Part shown: positions 49,972 to 58,783 of the stretch, piece after piece
How positions within the stretch are numbered: the first letter of the stretch is position 1
Layout of the letters: each line of letters begins with the position of its first letter
Assembly: GCA_965213735.1 (NCBI GenBank)
Contig: CBDCAB010000006.1
Span: 992,001-1,056,000, forward strand
DNA length: 64,000 nt
DNA from: CALDTK01 sp965213735
GTDB lineage: Bacteria > Bacteroidota > Bacteroidia > Chitinophagales > Saprospiraceae
Direction: 5' to 3'
Notes under the pieces: model-generated
Databases searched by the model: none
What the model saw: only the letters and a program-made list of their open reading frames with translations
What the model was told of the DNA's origin: nothing
Position numbers and translations under genes: made by a program

Positions 49972-51669
49972 CTACCACCCACTCGCATCATCATCAGGAT
50001 TACGTGCATCACCTGCACCGGTAAGTCCTGTAGATGTATTTTCTACAGCTTTAACTCGTCCGATGTTGGTGACAGCACGCAAGGTGTGACCACGCTCGCG
50101 AAGACCCTCTAGCACGCGCTCCGACATGCGACCTCGCTCGTAAAGCACTTCATCTGGCAGCCACTGGTGGTGCACCCGCGGCGCAGCTACGGCCTCAGCG
50201 ATGTCCATATCGTGCACCACTGCATTGAGCAAGACCTGCAAGACAGCCGTAATGATGGTGCTCCCGCCAGGACTGCCGAGTACCAATTTGTTGATGCCCT
50301 CCTGCTGAACCACCGTAGGCGTCATGCTCGACAACATGCGTTTGCCTGGAGCTATCGCATTGGCCTCACCACCGACAAGGCCAAATTGATTCGGTACACC
50401 TGGTTTCGCGCTGAAGTCATCCATCTCGTTGTTAAGAAAGAAGCCGCCTACACGGCTCCATACTTTAGAGCCGAAATTGCCATTGAGCGTCGTAGTGACG
50501 GCCACAGCATTTCCGAAGCGGTCGATGATACTGGTGTGGGTGGTCTCGTACACATCGCGCAAGCCAGCTTTCTTGCTAGGATCGCTAACGGTGGCTCGCT
50601 GCGGGTCGTAGTCTGCCCACTTGCTAGCGAGGTAGCTCGAGTCGAGCAGGCGCTCGAGAGGGATTTGCACCATGTCTGGATCGCCTAGGTATTCGGCCCG
50701 ATCCTCGTAGGCGCGCCGCATCACCTCGATGAGCAGGTGGTAGTAATCTACGGAGTCGGTAATGGCCACGGCCTGCAGATCGTATTTGCGCAACATGCCG
50801 AGCATTTGCGCCAGCACTACCCCACCCGAGCTGGGCGGTGGCATACTGTAGATGGTGAGCCCATTGAAGTCCACTGCGATAGGCTCGCGCCAAACGGACT
50901 GATAATTTTGCAGGTCTTCTGCTTGCCATATGCCGCCGCGCTGCCTAAGCTCCTCAGCGAGTGAATTGGCAAAGTCGCCATCGTAGAAATATCCAGCTTT
51001 TTCGCTGGATAATTGCCTGAGCGTATGAGCGAGTTGCGGCTGCACCAGCATATCGCCCCGCTGCCACGGTTCATCTTTGACAAATGGGAAATCGAAGTCA
51101 TTCTGACGCTTGAAGTCTTCCTGATAGCTGTTGAGTCGCTCTGCTTCGGTGGCTGTGATGCGGTAGCCGTCGGCTGCTAGCTTGATGGCCGGTGCGAGTA
51201 AGGCTGACCAGTTTTTTAGTTTACTACCGAAGGTGTAGGCTGTCCAAAGGCCATCGACTGTGCCGGGGATTCCTGCGGCCAGAGCGCCTTCGAGCGACTT
51301 GGTCGGGTGGACCTCGCCGGTACTTTCGAGGTACATGTCGCGTTTGGCTGCACCCGGAGCTTCTTCGCGGTAGTCGAGGGCGCGCACTTGATCATCGACG
51401 GGAGCGTGAAGCCAAAAGCCTCCGCCACCCAGGTTGCCCGCTCGAGGACACACGACCGCAAGTGCAAATTGAACTGCAATGGCCGCATCTGTAGCATTGC
51501 CACCATCACGCAGCACTTGTTCGCCAACCGCGCTGGCCAAGGGATGAGCCGTCACTACCATGCCCTGCGTGCCCGATTCTACACGGGTGACTTCATAGCC
51601 CAGTCTATTGCATGAAACAAAGCTTAGGCAGCTGATCGTAAGATAGATAAGTATTCTCATTTGTTTCAT
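49972..51669 (-). CDS. ggt: Gamma-glutamyltransferase, lipoprotein
   Basis: 565-aa autoprocessed gamma-glutamyltranspeptidase that cleaves or transfers gamma-glutamyl groups (glutathione) in the periplasm. The signal ends at a probable lipobox Cys (CLSFVSC). Key parts are GMVVTAHPLASAVG, GNATDAAIA, GNLGGGGFWL, the processing/nucleophile threonine Thr376 at the start of TTHTSIIDRFGNAVAVTT, and GSPGGSTIITAV. The ATG at 51669 (MKQMRILIYL) gives the signal peptide; 58 codons upstream to 51843 are not signal-like and are rejected. Divergent from the FN3-like gene, with the intergenic promoter region of about 50 bp between. Confidence 0.9.
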   Translation of the reverse strand: MKQMRILIYLTISCLSFVSCNRLGYEVTRVESGTQGMVVTAHPLASAVGEQVLRDGGNATDAAIAVQFALAVVCPRAGNLGGGGFWLHAPVDDQVRALDYREEAPGAAKRDMYLESTGEVHPTKSLEGALAAGIPGTVDGLWTAYTFGSKLKNWSALLAPAIKLAADGYRITATEAERLNSYQEDFKRQNDFDFPFVKDEPWQRGDMLVQPQLAHTLRQLSSEKAGYFYDGDFANSLAEELRQRGGIWQAEDLQNYQSVWREPIAVDFNGLTIYSMPPPSSGGVVLAQMLGMLRKYDLQAVAITDSVDYYHLLIEVMRRAYEDRAEYLGDPDMVQIPLERLLDSSYLASKWADYDPQRATVSDPSKKAGLRDVYETTHTSIIDRFGNAVAVTTTLNGNFGSKVWSRVGGFFLNNEMDDFSAKPGVPNQFGLVGGEANAIAPGKRMLSSMTPTVVQQEGINKLVLGSPGGSTIITAVLQVLLNAVVHDMDIAEAVAAPRVHHQWLPDEVLYERGRMSERVLEGLRERGHTLRAVTNIGRVKAVENTSTGLTGAGDARNPDDDASGW

Positions 51670-51719
51670 GTGTCGCTGCTTGGTGTGGCTTTTGCATCCG
51701 CGACAGCAAAGTAAATTCG

Positions 51720-52385
51720 ATGCGCGTTGTTTGGGCCTTGTTGGTAATGTGTTGTTTTGGCGAAAGCAGTGCTCAAATAGCGCAAGAACGGGTGCAATTC
51801 GTACAGCCAGTGACGCTGATGGGCTATGCAAGTGGCGTGGCAATCGAATGGAAAACAGCGCATGAAGCCGAGGTGGATTATTACGCGATATGGCGGCATG
51901 CCAACGGGAAGAGCGATGTTGTGGCTAGCTTGGTACCTCGTGGCCAACGTGATACGGTGAATGGCTATCGCTACATCGACCAAACGCCATTTGTGCACGA
52001 TCTCGCCTATGAGTTGCGCGTAGTGTTTAGCGACGGCAGCTATGCACAAAGCGAGCGTATGGAAGCCCAACATGCCCATAGCCGCCGCACGCGCCTGCTA
52101 CGCGCCCTCGACAGCGAAAGCCTCGCCCGCCTGCATATTACCCTCGAAAGCGAGGACGAGCAGCAAGTGGTGCTACGAATCAAAACACTGGAGGGGCGGG
52201 TACTCGAAACCTACTATCGATCCCTCAGCGCAGGTCTCAATGATATCGAGATTGACTACCAAGGCTGGCCCGCAGGCTACTACTCCGTCGAACTCAACGA
52301 TAGCACCGCCCAATTGCAGTGGCTAGTGCATGTCGACCCTGAAGTGCCGATTGCTACGACGCGACGTGTGCCTTTGCGGACTTAG
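51720..52385 (+). CDS. Exported fibronectin-III-like protein
   Basis: 221-aa secreted protein with signal peptide MRVVWALLVMCCFGESSAQ. Residues about 28-105 look like a fibronectin type III sandwich (VAIEWKTAHEAEVDYYAIWRHANGK, YRYIDQTPFVHDLAYELRVVFSDGS). The C-terminal part (ALDSESLARLHITLESEDEQQ, LEGRVLETYYRSL, GLNDIEIDYQGWPAGYYSVEL) resembles a T9SS sorting fold, but 25 extra residues follow, so its use as a signal is uncertain. It carries an exact dispersed motif at 51754-51767 within the signal peptide coding region. Overlaps the convergent GMC gene by 32 bp. Confidence 0.72.
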   Translation: MRVVWALLVMCCFGESSAQIAQERVQFVQPVTLMGYASGVAIEWKTAHEAEVDYYAIWRHANGKSDVVASLVPRGQRDTVNGYRYIDQTPFVHDLAYELRVVFSDGSYAQSERMEAQHAHSRRTRLLRALDSESLARLHITLESEDEQQVVLRIKTLEGRVLETYYRSLSAGLNDIEIDYQGWPAGYYSVELNDSTAQLQWLVHVDPEVPIATTRRVPLRT

Positions 52386-53994
52386 CGGCTGCATCTGCCA
52401 GTATCATGGCTGCACCCTTTTCGGCAATCATATAAGTAGGTGCGTTCGTGTTGCCAGCTACAATGGTCGGCATTATAGAAGCATCTACGACACGAAGACC
52501 AGTGACGCCGCGCACTTGCAAGCGATCATCGACCACGGCCTGCTCATCTAAACCCATTGCACAGGTGCCCACCGGATGGTAGCAACTCTCCAGATGTGCG
52601 GCCACCGCAGCCTCTAATTGCTTTCGCGTGCGCATAGGCTCAGCGACTGTAACGCGTTTACTCACGAGCCGCGCGAGTGCAGGCTGAGCAAGTAGTCGTT
52701 CGACGAGTTGCAGCCCAGCGATGAGCGTTTGCTCGTCACGACCGCCGGCATCGGTTAGGTAATTTTGTTTAATCACGGGCGCAACATCCACATCTTGGCT
52801 GCGCACCGTGACTGTACCTCGACTAGCTGGTTTGAGGAGAGTCGGCAGCATCGTGAAGCCATTTTCAGCACCCATGGCCGACTTGAAGTCATACATGTCG
52901 GTGCCTTGTGCCGGCGCAAATTGCAGCTGAAGATCGGGCCGGTCGAGCCCTTCGCGCGTACGGACAAAGGCCACTGCCTCTAAGGGTGGTCTACTTAGCG
53001 GACCTTTGCCTTGCAGCAGATAATGCAGCGCATTGCGGATAGTGAGTGCCTGGTTGAGGCTAGCTACGCCCGCGGTCTCGAAAGAGATGGGTACGAAGGG
53101 GTGGTCCTGTAGATTTTGTCCGACTCCCGCTAAGTGGTGCTGTGTCGCTATTCCAGCTTTCGCCAAAACCTCACCTGGCCCAATACCTGAAACCATCAGC
53201 AGCTGCGGGCTGCCAAACGCTCCTGCGCTGAGAATAATTTCTCGACTGGCTCGCACCTCCACCAGCTGATGCTCGCGCAGCACTTCTACGCCGTGACAAA
53301 TCGAAGGCTGGTTGTGAAGAGCAGGAGCAAACACGAGTCGGCGAGCTTGCGTGTGCGTCCAAACAGTCAGATTCGGCCTCGAAAGGATTGGCTTGAGAAA
53401 AGCTCGGTAGGCAGAAAGTCGTCTACCCTGGCGGATCGTAAATTGAAAGGGGCTACAGCCGTCGAGATATGCGCCATTGTAGTCGGAATTGGGGGCTATG
53501 CCTTCTGCGGCACAAGCTTGCAGGAATGCTTCACCCGAAGCAGTTAGGGCATCGGCTGTGCTGACGGTGAGCTCTCCCTCGCTGCTGTGGTAGTGGCTCT
53601 TGAGGCTGAGGTTGGCCTCGTGGCGCTTGAAGTACGGGAGCACGCTGGTGTAGTCCCAGCCTTGATTGCCAGCAGCCGCCCAATCATCGTAGTCGCTGGC
53701 GTGCCCACGCACATAGGCCATGCAATTGGTGGAGGAGCATCCGCCGAGCACTTTACCACGTGGCTGATAAATGGCTCGATTGGCTGTTTCGGGTTGAGGC
53801 TCTGAGCTAAAGCCGTAGTCTACCTCCGAGCGGTGAAGCCTGATGTAAGCTGCTGGAATATGAATATCGAGGCGTGCATCTGATCCGCCAGCTTCGATGA
53901 GCAAAACAGACAGCTCAGGTTTTGCCGAAAGGCGATTGGCAAGTAGACAACCTGCCGAACCAGCCCCTATGATGACGTAATCGTAGACCTTCAT
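52354..53994 (-). CDS. GMC-family FAD oxidoreductase (choline/alcohol dehydrogenase type)
   Basis: 546-aa flavoenzyme. N-terminal FAD fold YVIIGAGSAGCLLANRLS and LLIEAGGSD, GMC signature 1 (GGSSTNCMAYVRG), signature 2 (ILSAGAFGSPQLLMVSGIGP) and the C-terminal catalytic region SCYHPVGTCAMG with LRVVDASIMPTIVAGNTNAPTYMIAE. Close to BetA-type choline dehydrogenases, but GMC substrates vary widely (alcohols, sugars, choline), so the substrate is open. Complete. Contains an exact dispersed motif on the gene's sense strand at 53156-53169. No betaine aldehyde dehydrogenase neighbour. Confidence 0.9.
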   Translation of the reverse strand: MKVYDYVIIGAGSAGCLLANRLSAKPELSVLLIEAGGSDARLDIHIPAAYIRLHRSEVDYGFSSEPQPETANRAIYQPRGKVLGGCSSTNCMAYVRGHASDYDDWAAAGNQGWDYTSVLPYFKRHEANLSLKSHYHSSEGELTVSTADALTASGEAFLQACAAEGIAPNSDYNGAYLDGCSPFQFTIRQGRRLSAYRAFLKPILSRPNLTVWTHTQARRLVFAPALHNQPSICHGVEVLREHQLVEVRASREIILSAGAFGSPQLLMVSGIGPGEVLAKAGIATQHHLAGVGQNLQDHPFVPISFETAGVASLNQALTIRNALHYLLQGKGPLSRPPLEAVAFVRTREGLDRPDLQLQFAPAQGTDMYDFKSAMGAENGFTMLPTLLKPASRGTVTVRSQDVDVAPVIKQNYLTDAGGRDEQTLIAGLQLVERLLAQPALARLVSKRVTVAEPMRTRKQLEAAVAAHLESCYHPVGTCAMGLDEQAVVDDRLQVRGVTGLRVVDASIMPTIVAGNTNAPTYMIAEKGAAMILADAAAKSAKAHVAS

Positions 53995-54256
53995 CGTCGG
54001 CGTGAAGTTCGGCGAAACTCCTGAATGGCCAAACGAAGATCATTATTGGTAACAATAACCGAATTATCGGCGCGAATTACCCCTGTTATGTAGCTCTTCG
54101 TGAGCCTAATGCACTGACAGACAGGGCGGCGTAGATTTGCTTAAGGATAAATTCACACATTGCTGAGCCAACAAATTAGCCAGTAAGCGCTTTATCCAGT
54201 ACCCCTCGGAAAGTATGCCGACACCTGTGGTCGGAATTTGAACAACAGCACTTTCT

Positions 54257-55384
54257 ATGATCAGACTTACCTTTCTTATTTGCTGCTTGAGCCTACTTAC
54301 GGCTTGTGCAGTAGAGCATGCTGCTGAAGTTGCGGTGGTCTCGGAGGCTTCATATCCAGAGCTAGTGTCTACGAAGATCGTGCCAACGCATGATCGGGGA
54401 GCACAGGCTGTTTTCGTTGCCGAACGCCCACTTCTGGCCAATGCTCGCGGCCTGGTGCTGCAATCTGCTCTACCTACCCTCACGCCATCGCTGCGTGCGG
54501 CACTCGAAGTACAGCGCGATTTGCTCAAGCGTCAGGATGCAAAGAAGGTATACGAGATCAATGGTCGCGAACTGACGCGCCGCGATTTCATGCGGGTGAT
54601 TGACGACCTGCTCAGCGGGCGTTATATGGTCGATCCGCTCGCTGCGGTACCCGTAGCTGCTGGTGGAGAGGTACACTTTACTGGCTACTATAGCCCGGAG
54701 GTACAGCTTAGCACTACGCGTAGCCGCAAGTTTCGCTACCCAGTGTATGAGTATCCAGAAGCTTACGAAGGTCGCCTTCCGAGTCGGCGGGAAATCGAGC
54801 GTGAGGGTGCGCTAGATGGCAAGGCACGCGTGATTGGCTATGCAGCGCACGTGCTCGATGTGTATACGCTTCAGCTGCAGGGCAGTGGCTTTGTGCGCTT
54901 TGAAGATGGGTCGCGACACTACCTCGCCTACAATGGCACCAACCGCTATCCTTACCAGAGTATCGAACAAGCTTTGAGTCGCCGCGACAGCTCTATCTCC
55001 GACCTAAGCCTGCGCAACCTCAAGCGCTGGGTGAGCGAAAATCCACAGCTGCGCGATTCGATTACGACCTTCAATCCCAACTACGGCTTCTTTAAGCTCT
55101 CGGATGGCAAGGCTCGTGGCGCAGCAGGTGTAGCACTCAAGCCGATGGTAAGTGTCGCTGCTGATCCGGCGCATTATCCCCTTGGCAGCGTTTTACTGGC
55201 CAACGTTCCGGTAGTGAATCGTCCCGGAAAATTCCAGACGCGCATCCTGCTGGTGCAGGATACTGGAGGCGCAATTAAAGGAGCTCACCACCTCGATCTG
55301 TACACCGGGGTGGGCGATCGCGCACTCGATGTGGCCGAACGCACTGGCAGCTTCGGCGAGGTCTACCTGCTCTCGCCTCGCTAG
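54257..55384 (+). CDS. mltA: MltA-type membrane-bound lytic transglycosylase
   Basis: 375-aa peptidoglycan-cleaving lipoprotein (lipobox LLTAC at about residue 17). MltA domain: EVHFTGYYSPEVQLSTTRS and VYTLQLQGSGFVRFEDG. C-terminal 3D domain: SVAADPAHYPLGSVLLANVP and the catalytic-aspartate segment ILLVQDTGGAIKGAHHLDLYTGVGDRA. Complete and of the usual length. Produces anhydromuropeptides from the outer membrane, acting with the M23 and NamZ-like enzymes also encoded in this window. The 262-bp gap before it (53995-54256) shows only short inverted repeats near 54043 and 54219. Confidence 0.9.
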   Translation: MIRLTFLICCLSLLTACAVEHAAEVAVVSEASYPELVSTKIVPTHDRGAQAVFVAERPLLANARGLVLQSALPTLTPSLRAALEVQRDLLKRQDAKKVYEINGRELTRRDFMRVIDDLLSGRYMVDPLAAVPVAAGGEVHFTGYYSPEVQLSTTRSRKFRYPVYEYPEAYEGRLPSRREIEREGALDGKARVIGYAAHVLDVYTLQLQGSGFVRFEDGSRHYLAYNGTNRYPYQSIEQALSRRDSSISDLSLRNLKRWVSENPQLRDSITTFNPNYGFFKLSDGKARGAAGVALKPMVSVAADPAHYPLGSVLLANVPVVNRPGKFQTRILLVQDTGGAIKGAHHLDLYTGVGDRALDVAERTGSFGEVYLLSPR

Positions 55385-55599
55385 GCTAGGTTGCACTTTA
55401 GCAATGTTTGCTGAGTCTGCAACACCGTTCGGGCTAGGCCGTATTGAAAATAGGCGCGAAAACAATTGCACAAAATCCAAATGTGTAACTAACTTCGCAT
55501 CAGACGAGCTACGACTTATCCCATGAAACCGGCCAGCTGGCCGACCGCCTTTTCGGCGGATTGAACGTGTGCAGCCCAGAAGGCGGAGACTAAACATCC

Positions 55600-55875
55600 A
55601 TGAGCAGAACCTCTACAAGGAAAGCATCAAAAGAAGTCACAAAATCACCCTCCGGAAACTCAGAAAGGCTGCTGCTGGCGGCAATTCTTTTTCTGGGGAT
55701 ACTCGGCCTGGCGATCAGCTACAGCAGCAAATCCAGTTCTCCTCCCGCACAAAGCGCTTCTTCTGCTGACACCACACGCTCGGATGGGAAATTGCGTAGC
55801 GACCATATGATTTTGCACCTCAACCAACGGGGAGAGAACAACGAGCAGCAGCAACAACGCAAAATGCGCTTTTAG
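55600..55875 (+). CDS. Small single-pass membrane protein, Gln-rich tail
   Basis: 91-aa protein with a polar N-terminus, one hydrophobic segment at about 24-42 (LLLAAILFLGILGLAIS) and a Ser-rich region followed by a Gln/Arg tail (GENNEQQQQRKMRF). It looks like a small type II or bitopic protein. I recognise no family. It overlaps the convergent DUF4159 stop by 4 bp and lies 215 bp after mltA. The coherent charge and hydrophobic layout suggests a real gene, but it is short and could be fortuitous. Confidence 0.5.
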   Translation: MSRTSTRKASKEVTKSPSGNSERLLLAAILFLGILGLAISYSSKSSSPPAQSASSADTTRSDGKLRSDHMILHLNQRGENNEQQQQRKMRF

Positions 55876-56540
55876 CCGCCCTGCGTGTAGGCATACTGCA
55901 CCAAATTAGCACCCATCTTTAGTGCCTGCTCACGCACAGCCGCTGGATCGTTGTGGACATCAGCGTCTTCCCAACCATCTCCTAGATCGCTTTCGTAAGA
56001 ATAAAAGCACACGACTCTGCCTTTGTAAATGAGGCCATAGCCCTGCGGAGGCTTCTGATCATGTTGATGCACCTTCGGTAGCCCATCTACGAAGCGAAAT
56101 CGCTGGTCGTAGACGGGATGATCAAAGGGCAATTCAACAAATTCTAGTTCGGGAAAGACTTGCTTCATCGCTGGCCGGATGAAAGGATCCATTCCGTAGT
56201 TGTCGTCGATGTGCAGAAATCCGCCTCCAATCAAGTAGGTGCGTAAGTTTTCAGCCTCCGCAGCGCTAAACACGACGTTGCCATGGCCCGTGAGGTGCAC
56301 GAACGGGTGGTTGAACAGTTCTGCAGAACCCACTTCGACTGTAGCATAATCAGGTTCTAAGTCAAGACCGAGCTGCTCATTGCAGTAGCGTGCAAGATTG
56401 GGTAGCGAGGTGGGGTTGGAGTACCAGTCGCCGCCGCCATTGTACTTCACCAGCCCGAGTTGCAGCTGTTGGGCATGAGCCATAAAGCATAAGCTAAGAC
56501 ATACGGATGTGAGCAAAAGCCGAAAGGACAGATCGTGCAT
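55872..56540 (-). CDS. DUF4159 protein, exported
   Basis: About 222 aa with signal peptide (MHDLSFRLLLTSVCLSLCFMAHAQ) and a DUF4159 domain: LGLVKYNGGGDWYSNPTSLPN, FVHLTGHGNVVFS, LRTYLIGGGFLHIDDNYGMD and the LPFDHPVYDQRFRF region. The fold is glutamine-amidotransferase/ThuA-like and the role is unknown. In other bacteria it occurs with MoxR/BatA-type genes, which are absent here. The ATG at 56540 gives the proper signal peptide. Probably cotranscribed with rsmE, which ends 39 bp before it. Confidence 0.85.
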   Translation of the reverse strand: MHDLSFRLLLTSVCLSLCFMAHAQQLQLGLVKYNGGGDWYSNPTSLPNLARYCNEQLGLDLEPDYATVEVGSAELFNHPFVHLTGHGNVVFSAAEAENLRTYLIGGGFLHIDDNYGMDPFIRPAMKQVFPELEFVELPFDHPVYDQRFRFVDGLPKVHQHDQKPPQGYGLIYKGRVVCFYSYESDLGDGWEDADVHNDPAAVREQALKMGANLVQYAYTQGG

Positions 56541-56578
56541 GGACGTATAACGCTTAAAAAGCATACCAGGGTGTTGCT

Positions 56579-57280
56579 TCAGCGAGAGGTGACTATAGAT
56601 ATCGCTTTGAGCGCTGCAGTTTCTGACCTCAGTCGCGCATTTCCCAAGGTGATGGAGCGATAAGCTGCAGCCATCGCCTGCTCCACCTCCTGCTCAGTAA
56701 AATCTCCCTCCGGACCAATGAGTAAATCTGCGCCAGCTGTAGTCAATTCCGAGGGTAGATGCTCTCCACTACCGAGTGTGTAGCAGTGTGCGATAAAGCG
56801 TTGGCTGGCAGCATCAGCCCGATGTAGAAATTCAACCAAGGGCATTTCTGCGATGGTGGGAAGCGTAGCGCGACCTGATTGTTTCATCGCTGCGAGTGCT
56901 TTGGCTTCCAGGCGAGACATACGATATCTCGAGCGCTCGGTACGAGCTGTTTCGAGCAGGCTAAAGCTGGTAACGCCGAGTTCGGTGCCTTTTTCGATCA
57001 GCCACTCCATCCGCGCGGCATCATGAAGTTGGCCGATGCCGAGGTGCAGTGGCAGAGACTGCTCCGAGTCTAGTGTAGCTAGTACAGTAGCCTCAAAGGA
57101 GACTTGGCCAATCTGGGTGACGGTGCCCCGGTAGCGCCCGCCGCGGCCATCGACCCACTGAATCATTTCACCTGCAGAGAGGCGCAATGCTTTCACGGCA
57201 TGTCGAGTTTCTTCGGCATCAAATTGCCAGCTACCCACCTGACCAGGCGCAGCATAAAACCAGTGATCTCGTAGTCTCAC
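56579..57280 (-). CDS. rsmE: 16S rRNA m3U1498 methyltransferase
   Basis: About 233 aa SPOUT-class methyltransferase modifying U1498 of 16S rRNA. It shows the N-terminal PUA-like domain (WFYAAPGQVGSWQFDAEETRHAVKALRLSAGE), IEKGTELGVTSFSLLETARTERSR, the SAM-knot DLLIGPEGDFTEQEVEQA and ITLGNARLRSETAALKAI. The start is uncertain; GTG at 57280 places the conserved FY eight residues in, while TTG at 57307 is an alternative. It lies divergent from rseP with a short gap. Confidence 0.87.
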   Translation of the reverse strand: MRLRDHWFYAAPGQVGSWQFDAEETRHAVKALRLSAGEMIQWVDGRGGRYRGTVTQIGQVSFEATVLATLDSEQSLPLHLGIGQLHDAARMEWLIEKGTELGVTSFSLLETARTERSRYRMSRLEAKALAAMKQSGRATLPTIAEMPLVEFLHRADAASQRFIAHCYTLGSGEHLPSELTTAGADLLIGPEGDFTEQEVEQAMAAAYRSITLGNARLRSETAALKAISIVTSR

Positions 57281-57353
57281 GGCGTGAAGATGTGACACTG
57301 CCAACAAACCCTACTTTCGCCGCCCCGTTAATGACTCGACTGCAAGTGCTCCT

Positions 57354-58685
57354 ATGAATATACTCGTGATGGCCGCTCAGCTGATGCTGAGTCTCTCGAT
57401 CCTCGTCGTGCTCCACGAAATGGGTCACTTTCTGCCGGCCAAGTGGTTTGGCTGTCGGGTCGAAAAGTTCTACCTGTTTTTCGATCCGTGGTTTGAGTTG
57501 TTCAAGAAGAAGATTGGTGAGACTGAGTGGGGTATCGGTTGGCTGCCCCTCGGTGGCTACGTCAAGATCAGCGGGATGATTGATGAGTCGATGGATACCG
57601 AGCAGCTTGCTGGTCCGCCCCAACCTTGGGAATTCCGATCTAAACCAGCCTGGCAGCGACTCATCATCATGGTGGGGGGTGTTACGGTCAATTTTGTGCT
57701 GGGCTTTGCGATTTTTATTGGATCTCTGTGGTTTTTCGGTCGCTCCTACATTCCTTCTGAGAGCGTCGAGGCTGGCATCTATGCCGACAGTCTCGGTCAA
57801 GTTTATGGCCTCCAAACAGGCGATAAAGTTCTAGCCATTGATTCGGTGCCGCTGCCGAAATTTGGGGATCAATTTGTGCGCAACGAGATACTCTTAAGGG
57901 GGCGTCGCAATTTGCATATCGAGCGCAATGGGCAGCCTGCCACGATTACTTTTCCTGATTCATTTCAGCGGAACTTGACCAGTAAGGACTATCGAGGTTT
58001 GTCGCTTTATTCGCTTCCGCTAAAACCTGTTGCAGATACCATTTTCCCAGATTATCCTGCCGCGGCCAGCCAAATGCAACGAGGCGATGTGGTGACGGCG
58101 GTCAATGGGGTGCCAGTCAGCTTTATACAGGAAATGGGCCCTATGCTCGATCGCATGGAGCCTAACAGTACAGTAGAAGTGACAGTGAATCGGGGCGGCC
58201 GAAGCGTCACCTTTCCCGTGGAGCTGAATGAGAATCGACGCATGGGCTTTGGGCCGATTCTCGACAACCAGTACAGCTTCGTTGAAGAAGAATTTTCTAT
58301 TGCAGAGGCCATTCCTGCAGGATTTAAGGGTGGTATAAAATCAATAACAGATCAATTCGATGCTGTTGGGCAGATGTTCGAATCGAAGATTGATGCACGT
58401 GAAAGTGTAGGCTCGGTATTTACTATGGCGCAGGCGTTTGGGCCTGTTTGGGATTGGCAGCGGTTCTGGGCCATTACTGGATTGCTTTCACTCATCCTCG
58501 CCATCATGAATTTGCTGCCAATACCGGCACTAGATGGAGGACATGTCATGTTTTTGCTCTATGAAGTAATTACAGGTCGCAAGCCTGGAGATAAGTTTCT
58601 GGAGTACGCTACTACGGCAGGAACAATCTTCTTAATCGGTTTTATGGCGCTGGTCTTGCTCAATGATGTGCTAAAGATGTTTTAG
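57354..58685 (+). CDS. rseP: RIP metalloprotease RseP / site-2 protease
   Basis: 443-aa intramembrane metalloprotease. Zinc motif HEMGH at 21-25 in the first helix, PLGGYVKISGM, two PDZ domains (about 125-195 and 215-290; VYGLQTGDKVLAIDSVP, MQRGDVVTAVNGVPV) and the C-terminal NLLPIPALDGGH with the third zinc ligand. Complete with four membrane segments. Expected to cleave anti-sigma factors or signal peptides. A two-mismatch variant of the dispersed motif lies at 58013-58026. Confidence 0.92.
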   Translation: MNILVMAAQLMLSLSILVVLHEMGHFLPAKWFGCRVEKFYLFFDPWFELFKKKIGETEWGIGWLPLGGYVKISGMIDESMDTEQLAGPPQPWEFRSKPAWQRLIIMVGGVTVNFVLGFAIFIGSLWFFGRSYIPSESVEAGIYADSLGQVYGLQTGDKVLAIDSVPLPKFGDQFVRNEILLRGRRNLHIERNGQPATITFPDSFQRNLTSKDYRGLSLYSLPLKPVADTIFPDYPAAASQMQRGDVVTAVNGVPVSFIQEMGPMLDRMEPNSTVEVTVNRGGRSVTFPVELNENRRMGFGPILDNQYSFVEEEFSIAEAIPAGFKGGIKSITDQFDAVGQMFESKIDARESVGSVFTMAQAFGPVWDWQRFWAITGLLSLILAIMNLLPIPALDGGHVMFLLYEVITGRKPGDKFLEYATTAGTIFLIGFMALVLLNDVLKMF

Positions 58686-58709
58686 CGGCTCTAGTCTGGT
58701 GCGCCTACA

Positions 58710-58741
58710 TTTGAGTCAGCCAAGGCATCAGCGTACCTTTG
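58710..58741 (+). promoter_or_regulatory. Promoter of mnmA
   Basis: TTTG at 58710-58713, a 20-nt spacer and TACCTTTG at 58734-58741 match the Bacteroidota promoter. Transcription would start near 58748. The resulting 5' untranslated region contains an exact copy of the dispersed motif GTTTTGGCGAAAGC at 58764-58777, ending 6 nt before the ATG. Confidence 0.6.
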
Positions 58742-58783
58742 CTTTATTATACCGACCAAATTGGTTTTGGCGAAAGCTGACAG

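Noticed and set aside
49710..50018. Open frames through the repeat composite (also at 41021-41335 and 25797-26048) as proteins
   Set aside because: They consist of translated repeats (for example a shared SRIAA-like stretch from the palindrome) and run across gene ends; no start or family support.
54001..54256. Possible sRNA or terminator in the gap before mltA
   Set aside because: Only 5-6 bp inverted repeats and no U-run; nothing decisive.
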